NCBI GenBank assembly: GCA_003049485.1
Contig: PYST01000260.1
Span: 1 to 56,594, forward strand
Direction: 5' to 3'
Length of the DNA: 56,594 bases
Source: Ophioceras dolichostomum
Taxonomy: Eukaryota > Ascomycota > Sordariomycetes > Magnaporthales > Ophioceraceae
The translations under genes and the position numbers were made by a program. Every line of letters starts with the position of its first letter. Position 1 is the first letter of the stretch. The notes under the pieces are model-generated. The model made no database searches. It saw nothing but the letters and a program-made list of their open reading frames with translations, and was not told where the DNA came from. Below, one piece after another: positions 43,108 to 55,615 of this stretch.

Positions 43108-44481
43108 ATGAGACTCTCAATCACATCGCCGCTCATCCTGAGCGCCGCCGCGCTTCCAGGAGCCCTGGCGTGGGGAAGTAAGCGACACTCGCTCATCTGC
43201 CTCGACCACTACAAAAGACATTCAATACCTACCCTCACTTTCGTGTACGAACTTGCCAGTTACCGAGCTGGACTGACTTTGCTTCCCTCCCTGACAGGTC
43301 TGGGCCACATAACGGTCGGCTACCTCGCGCAGAGCTTCGTCTCCAACACGACGGAGGCCTACCTGCAGACCCTCCTCCGCAACACCTCGGACTCGTACCT
43401 CGCCGGCGTCGCCACCTGGGCCGACAGCATCCGGTACACGAAGTGGGGCCACTTCACGGGGGTGTTCCACTTCATCGACGCCAAGGACGACCCGCCGCGG
43501 TCATGCTCCGTCGACATGGAGCGGGACTGCAAGGAGGCCGGGTGCGTCGTCACGGCGCTGCGCAACTACACGGCCCGTATGCAGGAGTCCTCGGGCCTGC
43601 CGGACTGGGAGCGCGCGCAGGCGGCCAAGTTCGTGGTGCACTTCGTCGGGGACGTGCACCAGCCGCTGCACGACGAGGACGTCTCGCGCGGCGGGAACGG
43701 CATCCATGTGCTCTGGGAGGGGAAGGACCTCAACCTGCATCACGTGTGGGACAGCAGCATCATGGAGAGGCTCGTGGGGGGGATGCGGAGGAGGAAGCCG
43801 TACGAGGTCGCGAGCAAGTGGGCGGGCGAGCTGGCGGACGAGATCAGGGGGGGCAAGTTCAGCGCGCTGAGCGCGAAGTGGCTGGACGGCGTGGATGTGG
43901 AGGACCCGGTCGCGACGGCGCTGGAGTGGGCGAGGGAGGGGAATGCGTACGTGTGTTCTCATGGTGAGTTTTTCCCTTTTACCTATTTCCCCTTGCGGTT
44001 TCTGTGTGACCGCCCGCCCTGGACGATGGCGATTCCTCTCTCGTGTGGCTTGCTTTCCCATTCGACGAGGGCGGGAGAGTGGTCAGCTCGCTCGCTCGCT
44101 CTTCTGTTCTCTCGATGCGTTCTGTTCGTTCGTATCTTGCGAGACAATAGGGGTAGTCCGCGAGAATGCGAGGAGGAATCCGCCCCCTTTCTCTTGCTGG
44201 CTCAAACTCGAATTTACTTGCTAACGCGTGACGCATCCGCGACATGGCGTCCCCCTTATTTCACAGTTCTGCCTGACGGTCCCGCCGCTATCGTCGGCAA
44301 GGAGCTGGGCGGCGAGTATTACGACAAGGCCGCGCCAGTCATTGAGATCCAGGTCGCGAGGGCGGGCTTCCGCCTGGCGAGGTGGCTGGACTTGATCGTG
44401 GCGAAGATCCAGGGGGCTTCCTCCTCATCCGGCAACGCGATGGTGGAGGATGATGATGGAAGCGACAGAGGTGACCTCTGA
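43108..44481 (+). CDS. Secreted S1/P1-type zinc-dependent nuclease
   Basis: Exons 43108-43177, 43298-43963 and 44267-44481 join over introns of 120 bp (GTAAGC...GACAG) and 303 bp (GTGAGT...TCACAG), both phase 1, giving 316 residues. S1/P1 nucleases cleave single-stranded DNA and RNA with three zinc ions. The signal peptide ends at ALA, so the mature protein begins with Trp, whose amino group is a zinc ligand in this family. Splicing brings the next ligand into place as WGSLGH. The others are visible: Asp in ATWADSIR, His in FHFID, HFVGDVHQPLHDED, and HVLWEGKDLNLHHVWD. N-glycosylation sites are present (NTT, NTS, NYT). The C-terminus is longer than usual, with a Ser-rich acidic tail. Both introns are multiples of three with no in-frame stop, so the unspliced frame is open from 43024. 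Confidence 0.95.
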   Translation: MRLSITSPLILSAAALPGALAWGSKRHSLICLDHYKRHSIPTLTFVYELASYRAGLTLLPSLTGLGHITVGYLAQSFVSNTTEAYLQTLLRNTSDSYLAGVATWADSIRYTKWGHFTGVFHFIDAKDDPPRSCSVDMERDCKEAGCVVTALRNYTARMQESSGLPDWERAQAAKFVVHFVGDVHQPLHDEDVSRGGNGIHVLWEGKDLNLHHVWDSSIMERLVGGMRRRKPYEVASKWAGELADEIRGGKFSALSAKWLDGVDVEDPVATALEWAREGNAYVCSHGEFFPFTYFPLRFLCDRPPWTMAIPLSCGLLSHSTRAGEWSARSLALLFSRCVLFVRILRDNRGSPRECEEESAPFLLLAQTRIYLLTRDASATWRPPYFTVLPDGPAAIVGKELGGEYYDKAAPVIEIQVARAGFRLARWLDLIVAKIQGASSSSGNAMVEDDDGSDRGDL

Positions 44482-47400
44482 TTCCAGGTTTCGTCCAGAT
44501 TTCTGTCCCCTCGACGGGGCGGCTTTTCTCCCTCATTACTTTTCTCCTCACCGTCTCTTGACATGCTCTGCCACCCGTAGGCTCGGGAGGACGTCACGAA
44601 CAGGAAGGAGGAGACGAGACATGGCAGACAGACAGACAGGCTGGCTTGGTTTAGTTGGTTTGGAATCGAGGGTTTCAACGAGGTTTTGCTTTGGATCTGG
44701 ATGAGTGAGAGGCCTTTTGAAGACATAACTTTTCTCGGGCTGTGACACTTGAGATATTGCGGGATCTTGTCTCATGAGCGCGGCGCGGCCGATTTTCTTT
44801 GGAACTTTCTAAGCCCCCATTTGGTTCGAGCTTCATATCCATATAGCTGCTGTACGATGCTCATCATATTAGGATCACCTAGATTTTACCATCCACGGCA
44901 GGAATGCATGGACGATCTGGGGAGAATCCCTCTTGTCCTCCCCATGGTACGTACAGCCGAGCCGCCTTCTTCATCGCCGTGTCGGCGACCCTGAGTTTTG
45001 GAATCAATTCCGCCATCCATTTTGCTGCCTTCCTACATACTAGCAGTTTGGTCAAGTTTGTCTAACTTGGATCTGACAACTCGCATTAACCCACCCGCTC
45101 CGCCATTCCCCGGGAACTTTTTGCTCGAGAACACTCGGGGCGTTTCCACGACCGACTCAGCTCGAAGCAGTCTATGAAGGACAAGCCTTCGGAGGTTTCT
45201 TTGAGAGACGTCTTGGCCACGGCAGATTCACGCGCCAAAGCGAGTAGTTTCAACGCAATGTTTGACAATGGGACTTGATCGCCACTAGTGCGTGCACGCA
45301 AAGCTTGCACTCCCCTCTCTCTCTCCCTCCTTCTCGTTGGGGAGCCAAGAAAGTTAGCAGCGGAAGTACTCCTTGTTGGTAGCAAGGCACCGGACATAGG
45401 ATGCGAAAAAAAAGGCAGGGCGATGCTAGGCTGCCAGCACGTCGCTGAAACAGCACACGTGATGGACATATCGAGCACGTTTTGGATGTTGGGACTTCTG
45501 GTGATCGGCCTGCTATTTTTTTTCTCTTTTGACCGAGTCCGGACGTGCGCAGTGGGACAGTTGGACGTTGCAGATCTGATCTGTCATCGATGACTGCTCC
45601 CGTGAACATACCCAAAGAGTGTGAAGCGAAGGAAGAAAGAAGCCTACCTTAAGGAGAGGATGGAGATTGGGCGGCGGTTCATCCCAGCGTCCATCATTTT
45701 TGGGGGTGCCATGTTTCACCATGGAGTTTTGGCACACGAAGGCTCAAACCCACAAAGCCAAGCGGTGGTGGAACAGGGGATCGAGGCGCAAAAACCTTGG
45801 GAAAAGGGTAATCGGATCTGTCCTCTACCATGCAGGCATTTGGGTAAGCGACAAGGGACAGGGGAAGGACACAAGGCATGTCGTCCGAATCGTACGACTT
45901 TTTCTGCGCCTTTCATCTGGACTTGCTGCTTCTTGATGGGAGCTGGAAGCAGGGTCCCCTTCCCCGATCGCAAGGGGGACGATCGAAGAGAATCTTCTCC
46001 GTCTTGTTCCATGAGGATGGAATCTTCCCAAGAGGCCGAATTTCTTCCCCCAGCCAACAGATGGGGACCCGATAGGGCCGTATTGTTTTCTTTGTCTGGA
46101 CCCCAGTTTGGACACCACCTGCAGATGCAGAGTTGGTAAAGGCACCAAGCGAAACGTGGGATCGCGAAATTCGATGAGAGGAGCCGAGGAGGAGGAGGTG
46201 GGCGAAGGTTACGGCGACGACTTCAAAACCCAACATCCACTTGCTAAACACTTCGTGACATGTATCCAAACCTATGTTGACGCCTCCTTGAGGACTAAAT
46301 TCTCGGATGTCGGCAGGGCTTGTATCTCTGCATCTTATCCACCTTCCGGTATTGTTTGACTCAGCACTACCAGATTACCAGGCTTCCAGGTAGTATGATC
46401 TCGCAAATTCGTGAACTCCCTCGTTGGGTTTATCTTGCCGACGGTTGCCCGGTGTCTGTCACACCTCTCATCCCCCTTCGGACAGGGCGGCCCGCCGTTC
46501 GGACTGAAGCCGTCCGGACTGAAATGTCCACGGGAATATCAGAAAACACTGGGGATCCGACGAACTGACATCATCTTCACTATCTTGAACATCCAAACCG
46601 ACACTACTGTTCTGTCGCCCAGGTAGTCCTGGTCTGCTCCACAGTGGCAGGTTTAGAAGACCAGTTGATAGGACCGTGGTGCTGTGGTATGAAAAATATT
46701 TCTTTGTATCGGCGACACTATTGGGCCGCAAAGTGCGACAGCTCCGTGTCCGACAGCGACGATGAAGCCTGCTGCTCACTGGGCTGGTTGGGAAATGCTT
46801 GTCTTCGACTTTGTCGGTCTTTGCTTTGTGGACTCTCAACGATCAGATACCGGAAGTGCACTGAGCAACACAAGTGTGCAGTGGGGACGGGTTAGCGGTG
46901 CCGTGGTAAGCGGGAGGTGAAGTTGCATGGCAGCACGCCTCTGCGGGGCGAGGGCGGCCGGCTTCCGAAATCCATGTGCTTGAGAGCTGTGGGCCTGTTA
47001 TTGCATTAGCTGCTCTTTGCACCGGAATTGTTAACAGTAAGTGGTGGAAGGGACCTCGCGACACCCGTCGAAATGAAAGGACGAAGGATGGCACTGATGC
47101 AGGCCAAAACAAGGTTAACCGGGGTGTTCCGCTCTATTTTGCGGTCCCCATCCACTTTGGCGGGGGACCCTCATTCATGTCTCAAGATTGAAGCCCCAGA
47201 CACGAGGTGAAAGGGGGAAAGGAGTTCGGGCGTTCTGCCATCCTCCTGCTAATCTTTCGCTCCAATCTTTTCTGCGTCCCGTCTTTGATCCTCAACGATC
47301 GTTCAGTTGAGAAAATGTTTGGATAGACAATCGCTTGGCCTTTCCCCAACATTGCGTACGTGTATTCCGTATCCAGAGGACTCTCACTCCGTCGAGCAGC

Positions 47401-50227
47401 TCCGCGGAAAGTCCCCCCTCCCAAATTCCCGGGGCGGGTGGAGGAGGCTCGTTGGACTCCTTCTCCCTTTGTGCTCCACCGACCGACGCTTTGCGCAGGG
47501 CCTCAAGGGCCGGCACCTGTCGGTTTTGTCTTCGCAATCAATTCCGTAGCGAATTGTTTAAAATCTTAATTCTTATTAAGCGGGGATTTTAATTGATTAT
47601 TTGAGATGTTGCTGGCAGGCCTAGCAGGCGGAGGCAGACAGTCAGGCAGGGGAGGGCAGCGAGGGCATGGAACCTGGATCGAAACATCAGGTTCATCTCG
47701 TCTGGTCTTTTTGCGCCGGGCATCTGGGCACGTCAAACGCATCATCAACGCCAGTGAGACCCGTTCAGTCGCGGTGGGTGTGTGCAACCCGCGTGGGAGA
47801 CCGACAACGGCGAGGAACATGGAGTTAATTCTCCTGCTTGCCTGGACAAAGTACCTCACCGGGGGTTGCGACTGGTTTGAGGTTAGAGTCCTTCATGTTC
47901 TTTGTAATAACTAACAACTACTAGCCACGAACCGCACCGCCTCGTGAGACTCTGGTGCCTCGTTTGGGGCTTGAGCCGGCAAGGTTTTCTCGTAAAAAGT
48001 ATAGACGAGTCAAGATGGGACGGTTATAGCTTCATTCCACACTATCATCCCAAGAATCCGGCGAGCTGATCTTCCCTGCGATGACAATCGACAGCGCGCA
48101 TCATTGACAATCTCTAGGCCGTCTTTCCAAGCTTTCGTTTTTGTTCGTCCCGCGTCCATCACGAACGGATTTTCCGTCGGTCTCTGGTTCTTGGTTTTGC
48201 TACTTCCGTTGACTCTCTCCTATTATCCTATTCGATCTCCGCAAGGGTTTCTACCGGATCATGAACAAGCGGTACGGATTTAGTACGTTGGTAGGGGTGT
48301 GGAAACACAGAGACATCATTGGACAATTCGGGATTCAGAGACCTCTCCTCTCCGGGTTGGACATCGTCATCAGCCACCTGGCACGAGACACAGAATAGAC
48401 AGGCACAGGCACACTCCTGGCAGGGAGCAACGGTCCTGGCTCCCTTCAATAAGTGCTGAGAAGTTAAGTCCTGGACAGCGTCTGGCGGCAGAGTCTAAAG
48501 CTGCGTCGGGCGGACTGTCTGGCAGACTGTCGGTCTGGCTTGCCGTTAGTGCGACGTCCACGATTCGCTCCTAGCGCAGCATCGCGAACGGGCGTTGCGC
48601 TTGACCTCCGCTTGGAAGTGTCGTCTCTCGTTTTGCATCATCGACATCTAGGGGGCAAAACCCGATTCGCTTCATACCCCTGTCAGGCCCAATGACAGAC
48701 AGCCTGCTATTGGTCTAGAGTCAGATGGACAGGGATGCTTCCCCGCTACCCCTGCCCCACCCCTGGACCGGCTGCGAACCTCCGACAATGTTCGCCGCAT
48801 CAACGACGGACCAAAACTCTTAGGCTCGACTCGGCACGGGCCCGTCCGCTTGTCCTTTTCCCCTGAAGCTGGATATTTGCTCAGCAGAACTCAGCATCGA
48901 CAACAGAACGGCGAGGGAATATGGGACAGCGATCTTCAGGTTGGAGCAGGTCGCACCCCCCTCCGTGTCAAACAATTGTCGATGAGAAACAATTCATTTT
49001 GCCTGTAGCGGCAGCGCCTAAAGTTAGGTTCGTCAGGCACGATTAACCAGTCTTTTTCTCCCTCGCGCGTGGCACCGATCGACATAGTAGGTCCATCATT
49101 TGTGCTTCCTCCGAGCTTGGAGATCCCTCTCGCGCGCAATTTGCGTGTGTCCTTCTAGGGCTGCTGTTGTTCTCTGGTTACTAAAGGGCAAAGCATGAAT
49201 CTTTCTTTAATTACCTTCCTGTGTCTTTCTTTTCATGGTCGCCTGACGCGTGAAATTGGAGAGGGAAGCGCAGAAATCATCCCTGCACCGCCCTCAACGT
49301 CGCCAATGCAACCGAATCGGGCTTGTTTGGGATGGCCCCCCTTCCCAGATTCTCGGCTGCAGCTGGCGGCGTTGTGTTAGGCTACTGTGCTAGTGTTGCT
49401 GGTCCAGCTACAGGAGTGCTGCTACTCCTGACAGGGACCCCTCCAGGGTCGATGCCGGTCCCCAGGTTTGAGGCTCTTGTCCCCGCCCCTCCCTTGCCAG
49501 TGCCCTGTCCTGGATTCCATCCGCTCCTGTCAGCCTCCCCTGGCAAGCCTCCTCCCTCATCTCCCTGCTCATGTTTTGGGATCGTGGAGACGCAGGCTCC
49601 TTCGTCGAGGCAGTCCGCCTCCCCCCTTCGACACACCTGAAGTCATGGACGGGACGGACGCTCTCACTAAGAACGAAGAGTGTGCTGCCCAGTGCTCCAA
49701 GCGGACCAGGGCTCCTCACTCTTAGACTCGTCTCTTGAAGGGATGAAGGACCCACTCCGCTGCGATGCAGGTGAACCAGGTCGCCGAAAGCTTGGCAGTT
49801 TGGGGGTTCGAAACGAGACAGTCGTGATATAAAGAGGCCAGTCGAAGTCTTGGCTCTCCACAGGTCTGTATTTGACCACTACGTCCCTTCACTTCTCTAT
49901 TCTCTCTTTCGGTTTTCTCTCCCCATTCCTTTTCTCGATTTCGTTTCGGCTGTGCTGGTTTGAACCTCTTCCATTCATTCGTTCCTTTCTTTGGAGGATA
50001 GGTGTAAATATCGTATCCCCTTTTGATTCTTTCACAACCCAGCTGTCTGTGACCACTCCTTTTTCGCAACACGGTCTGGCACCATTTTATTTCTTGCGGA
50101 CGTTTTTCTCACATCGAACCCCTCCCGATATTCGCATCGAGCTCGACCGACCGGCAGCGTTTCCGGAAACATCCCGAGTCGTCGAACGATTTCTTGAACA
50201 AGTGGTTCTCCCACCCCACCGGCCAAG
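44482..50227. other. 5.7-kb intergenic region with no supported gene
   Basis: The largest gap in the window. Several short overlapping frames exist on both strands, but none with motifs, signal peptides or consistent splice sites. The last 400 bp look like core promoter plus a long pyrimidine-rich leader for the gene at 50228. Confidence 0.5.
49828..49834 (+). promoter_or_regulatory. TATA-like element upstream of the s17-like secreted gene
   Basis: TATAAAG followed by AGG about 400 bp before the ATG at 50228, with a long C/T-rich tract (about 49880-49990) after it. This resembles promoters of highly expressed fungal genes with long leaders. Confidence 0.4.
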
Positions 50228-51831
50228 ATGTTGATGAAATCTGCGTTGATGGCCCTCGTCGGCCTGACCGTCATGACCGAGGCCGGCGCTGTGTACCGTG
50301 GCCCCTCTGGTTTCCAGGTCGAGAGGAGGCAGAACAGGGGCAAGGGCAAGGGCAACAACAACGCCGGGGGCAACGCCGGTGCTGATGCTGCCGCCGCAAC
50401 CTGCTTGGCTGCCAACGCTGTCCAGACCGGTAGTGCTTCAACCGGACAGAACGGTGCGGTTGCCGCCGATGGCCAGGTCAACTCGGCAACGTAAGTGGTC
50501 CCTTGATTAGCTCTCGACAGAGGAAGAGCCGGGTAGTATCTAAATGTTGGGCGGGAAGCTAATCATGTACCGGTTTAGTGACGAGGCGAACTTCATCAAC
50601 TTCTGCTCGGGCCAGACCCTCACCAACGGCGAGCAGAACCGTGGCGGGTCCTGCAACGGTGTTGGTAAGTGGTTGTCTCTCTATGATGATCGGGTCGACC
50701 AAGGACGCGACTAACCGGCTACCAACAGTTATGGGCAAAATTCCCGCCACCAACAGGATGGTATCGACCGTGATCACCAACCCGCCTCACAACGGCGAGA
50801 TCCCGGCCCTGCAGACGTTCAACGTGCAGGTTCAGGTCGCCAACATGCAGCTCGGTTTCTTCACCAACGCCACCAGCACCTACTACTCGGCGCCTCAAGA
50901 CCTCAGCGGAGGCGGCACCATCATCGGTCACACTCACGTCACCATCCAGAGCGTTGGCAACTCGCTGAACCCCCAGAACCCCTTGGACGCCTCGCAGTTC
51001 GTATTCTTCAAGGGTATCAACGATGATGGAAACGGCAACGGTGGACTGCAGGCTGTCGTCGACGGCGGTCTTCCCGCGGGTAACTACCGTGTCTGCACCA
51101 TAGCCGGTGCGTCTAACCACCAGCCCGTCCTGATGCCTGTCGCCCAGCGTGGTGCCCAGGATGACTGCAAGTACTTCACGGCGACTGCTGGTGGCGGCGG
51201 CGGCAACAACAACGGTAACGCCAACGCGAACGCCGGTGGTAACGGCAAGGGCAAGAACAACAACAACGCCGGCGGCAACACTGCTACGACTTCCTCCGCC
51301 GCTGCTGCTGCGTCCAGTGCTGCCGCCAACAACGGAGGCAATGGCAAGAAGAACAACAACCAGGGCAAGGCCAACGGGGGCGGCGGTGGTAAGGGCAAGA
51401 ACAACAACAATGCTGCTACAACGGCCAGCGCCGCTGCCGCCGATACGACGACCAGCGCCGCTGCTGCTGCGACCACCACTGCCGCCAACAACGGAGGCAA
51501 TGGCAAGAAGAACAACAACCAGGGCAAGACTAACGCGGGTGCCACTGGTAAGGGCGGCAAGGGCAAGGGCAAGGCCACGAACGCCGGTCGGGATGCCGCC
51601 AGCGCCGCCGGCGCCCTCGGTGGCGCCGCGCCGGCCGTCACCGACAGCGGTGACGCGGCCCGTCCCTTCGCCGTGAACGGCAACACTTTCGTCAACAAGG
51701 AGGCTGCCGTCCAGCGCGCCTGTGCCATCCAGAACAACGCCTGCGCCAACGCCGTCAACAGCGGCCAGCTCGGTGACACTACCGTCGCCGACTGCAACGC
51801 CCAGGAGCAGGCCTGCAGGGCGGCCGCTTAA
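50228..51831 (+). CDS. Secreted 'ribosomal protein s17'-like protein with N/G/K-rich C-terminal extension
   Basis: Exons 50228-50490, 50579-50664 and 50729-51831 join over introns of 88 bp (GTAAGT...TTTAG, phase 2) and 64 bp (GTAAGT...AACAG with a GACTAAC branch, phase 1), giving 483 residues. The signal peptide (about 1-21) is followed by a Kex2-like ERR site. The core (about 55-320) belongs to a secreted Pezizomycotina family often labelled 'ribosomal protein s17', a misnomer. It shows CLAANAVQTGSASTGQ, FINFCSGQTLTNG, FFTNATSTYY, GHTHVTIQS, DASQFVFFKGINDDGNG and GNYRVCTIAGASNHQPVLMP. The function of the family is not established as far as I know. About residues 325-435 form a Gly/Asn/Lys-Ala repeat region with a 49-bp exact direct repeat. 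A Cys-containing module (RACAIQNNACANAVN, DCNAQEQAC) closes the protein. Confidence 0.88.
51321..51528 (+). repeat. Exact 49-bp direct repeat inside the s17-like gene
   Basis: Bases 51321-51369 recur without change at 51480-51528, coding NNGGNGKKNNNQGK each time. They are separated by a related Gly/Asn/Lys and Ala/Thr stretch. Recent duplication within the coding sequence is the simplest reading. Confidence 0.9.
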
Positions 51832-54800
51832 GCGGTGGTCATCTCGCTAGCCTTCTGCTGTTCTCGGTTTTTTTTCTTCTTTTGTCCCCCGCCTCTCGGT
51901 CCCAGCCTGGTCGGCCAACCTTGTTGTTGCATCCCAACATCTTTCCTCAACCAACCCTCGGAGGTTTCTTTCCCTTCCTACCAATTCCGTCTACTTCCCT
52001 TCCCTGGTGGATGGAAGGTCTCGGGGAGGAGAAGAAACACTCATGGACAAGTCATCAGAAAGAACTTGGGAGAGAGAAAAAAGGCGCTACAACAACCTCT
52101 GGCGACGCGAAGGAAAGATCACGATCATACACACAGGGGCTTGTTGTTCATCGTTATTTTTTTCTCGCTCTGTTTTTCATCTCCTCTGGGGGGCGGCGGG
52201 ACCGGGGGACGGCTGATACCCTCTTAGACTACGCCTTGTGGTTGAGAGTGCCTCCCCCGTTGTGTGCTTACCTCTCCCCCGAGGAATTCAAAAAACAGGT
52301 TCTCTTCTTTTGGTTGTTGGCAATTGGGGTTTTACTACTACTACAGGCCGGGTTTCCGTTTATTTCTCTGGGTGTCTTTTGTTGTTTCCTTTGTCTATGT
52401 TCCGTCTCACGCCACGCCCGAGAACTCTTTTCTTTTTATTGTTGTAATGGACGTTAGGTGTCGAGAGGGCGAGATGTCGCTGGTGGTGGTAGCTGGGCGT
52501 GAATGGGAGGGACGATATAGGGAAAACAACGCATATATTTTTTTTGCCGACTTTTTTTTGTGTACATCACCTCACACCCTTAGAAGACAGACCGAGAGAG
52601 AGACGGGTCAAGAAATTTCTTTACTTTGTTACTGCCTACTTTTTCCATCTGTCAAGGGATTACTTCACGTCACTCGTTTTCGATGGTCACATTCAGTCTG
52701 GGTTGAAGAAAAATGCTCCAATAAAAAAAGGAATCATTCTTATCACCAAATGCTCCCATTGCACTGCTAAACTGTACTGACTTGACCCGACAAGGTCGAA
52801 GTTAAAATCAACCTTGCTCCCTGCTAAGATTTTCTCTCCTTCCCGCAAAACCCACGCACCAGGAATTGGACTCGGATCGGATCTTCCTCTTCCAAGCGGT
52901 AAGAGAAACGGGAGAAGGAGGAGGAGGGGAGTGCAGCAAGCGGTGCCGACCAGCCAGCCCTTTGATGAAGCATAACTGCGAGGGAGAATAGGGAGGACCC
53001 TGAGATCCACTTTGACACTGTCCTCGACGTCTCAACCCCTTGAAGCTGATCTTTCATGCTGTAACCCCTTACAACCTCCTAATAACGAGGCCCAGGAATC
53101 CTGCTTTTTATTTTCTGGCTCCCTCAGCCTTCAGCATCGCTCTATGAGCAGCGCAGCAGGACATGCATGCGCAGTACGAAAGTTGCCATTCTTATCCACG
53201 CTCCTTTCGCCAAGGTTTGAAACCGGAACGGCAGTGAGCCTGAGGAAGCTGTGAAATCTTTTCCTTTCTTTCTGCGCAGAGCTGCCTGCAAGATGGAGTA
53301 GATGGATGGACCCTGCATTCCCATCGCTGGCGTTGACGGCTCGCGGTTCCCCCATTCAGACCTGTTACCGACTTGTCGCCTCTTGTTTGTGACGAACTCA
53401 GGATCGGAAGAAAAGTGGGCAAAAAGGGCCAAAAGGCCACTCAACATCAGAAAAATTGGGCAAAGAGATGAGGCCGGATGGATGTGACGATAATGCGCTT
53501 TGTTGATTGAATGGGATGACTGGAGAAGCACAACAGAGAGATCTACCTGTCGTGGTCACAGAACCGATGTGGTGGTTAAGCTTCAAGTGGGAGACAAAAA
53601 ACAGTGACCAGAACAGAAGAAAAGGAGAGCAGTATTTTCGCAGTCCGCGACTCGGAAGATCTCGCGCATCACAGATTATCCTGAACAGAAAGCGAAAGAG
53701 GCGAGTCGCCCAGCCTTCTGTTTCGGTGATCAGGACAAGTCGTCCTGGAATCATAATAGTGTTCATTGTTGGTTCTTCACTCTGGACGCGGCATTGAGGA
53801 CTTGCTGATCCGTTCCGCTCATCGCGAACCATCAGTTCCTCCAGCTCAAGTGATATTTTTAAGTGCACTCATAGGGATGTCGGCGCATCTTATGAGATTT
53901 GCACGAGGGATAGCCAACTCGAGATGTCCCAAGCAGTGCACGTGCAGTTTTGATGTTTCAACATGACTCTCCAGGAGGTGAATGACTTTGTGCAGCGCTG
54001 AGCAGCTCAGGGCCGACCCTGAATTACACACAGAGCGCCCTGAAGCGCTGTGCCGTCCGCACTAAATTCTCCCAAGTCAATCACTCAACTCTCCTAAAAC
54101 AACACCAACACCAACCTGGGACACAGCAACATGAAGTTTACTGGACCATAGCATTTGATTTCCCTCTCGATGACCCTACCTAGGTACGCTATCCACCTAG
54201 ACGCCCGTGATTCACAGGCCGAGCGACGAGGCAAGCGGAAACGCGAGTCGCCGAAGTTCTCCACCGAAGATCGAGGCCTACAACGGAGGCCCAGCGCCTG
54301 CTTCCCACGTCTCTGGACCTATCCATCGATCGCCGCCAATAAAGGCACTTGCTACACCGATGGTTTTCCAAAACACCTGCTTCATCAAGCTTCTTCCCCC
54401 CGGCTAGACCCAGATACTTATTCCTAATGACCTGCCTTAAGATATTTGGGACAGGGCGGCGGTTATCTCGATTTGCTTCCCGTGGACCCTACCTGGCACC
54501 CGCAATGCTTGGCTTCGGCAGAAGTCCTCGCTGCTGGTTCAAGTATGTCCCCATCAAAGAAGAACAAGCATCAATATCGCCGACGAACTGAGGCCAAACA
54601 GCATGAAGAGCAGCAACATCATGACCTGTCACCGGCACTCAGACCTCCAAGTTTTTCTCCAAGCTTCTCCCCAAGCTTCCCCAGTGTCTCCTCTTTCATA
54701 CCCAATCTCACCCTCTCCCCGCCAACAACCAACCCACAATCCGAATAACCATGTCTCTGATCAACAGCAAGCGGTCAACTTGGGTCTGCTTGGTCTGCGC

Positions 54801-55615
54801 ATCGCTGAGGGTCACTGAGGGTCACTGAGGGACGGATCACCACTCTCCCGCAATGCGAAAACAAAGCGAGCAGTTCGTTCGTGCGTGCATGCGTTCGTCC
54901 GTGAGCCTTTTGTGATGAACAACATGAACGCGTGTCTTCTTGGCTCGCTGTCTTGTCTGCGATCTCACTCACTGGACTCGGCTCCTAATTATATCCTCAA
55001 ACACCATGGGGAACAAGATTTCCCGTCGATCCTCCCTCCCGTCGTCGCAAACAAACACCTCCCTCCCGTCTCTCGACTTCACGAAACCTGCACTGCCTTA
55101 CCACCCTGCCGTCTGTCTGTCCGTCCTTATAATACTTCATGATATTTTTTTAGTCCTTTTATGTCTCCGTGTGTGTGCTAAATACATTATGTAGGTTCCA
55201 TCCTCGGTACTTCATGGTAGAGGCGAACCAGGCCCGTCTTCACATTACATGTCCTGAAACAAAAAGAAGCAATCCCGTAGCGTGACAACCAAAGTTGCCA
55301 GAAGCGGAAACCCGAAAACACAGGCCGCAGGCATGACTGGGGAAAGTAGCATGTATCTCTTTCGTACCCATTCGTTCATTTCCAAGTGTTACAAAAATGA
55401 AAAACAAAAAAGAGAAGGGACAAAAAGGAAAAGAAAAAAAAGGTCAATGCGAAGAGAAGAATAGGTCCAGGTGAAGAAGAAAAGATCAATGAAGAAAAGC
55501 AGGTAACTTTGTCGATCTTCAAGCGGAATGGCCTGATTTCCGCTACTCTTCACCCCGTCCCCGACAACTCCCCGACACGTTGCTTGCTCGACATCTCAGC
55601 TCACACTCGCCTTTT
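51832..55615. other. 3.8-kb intergenic region with no supported gene
   Basis: Begins with a T/C-rich probable 3' untranslated region. A short tandem (ACTGAGGGTC-like, about 54803-54833) is present. I see no gene that I can support. Confidence 0.5.

Noticed and set aside
49806..49816. Second B-box-like GGGGTTCGAAAC
   Set aside because: No cloverleaf can be built around it.
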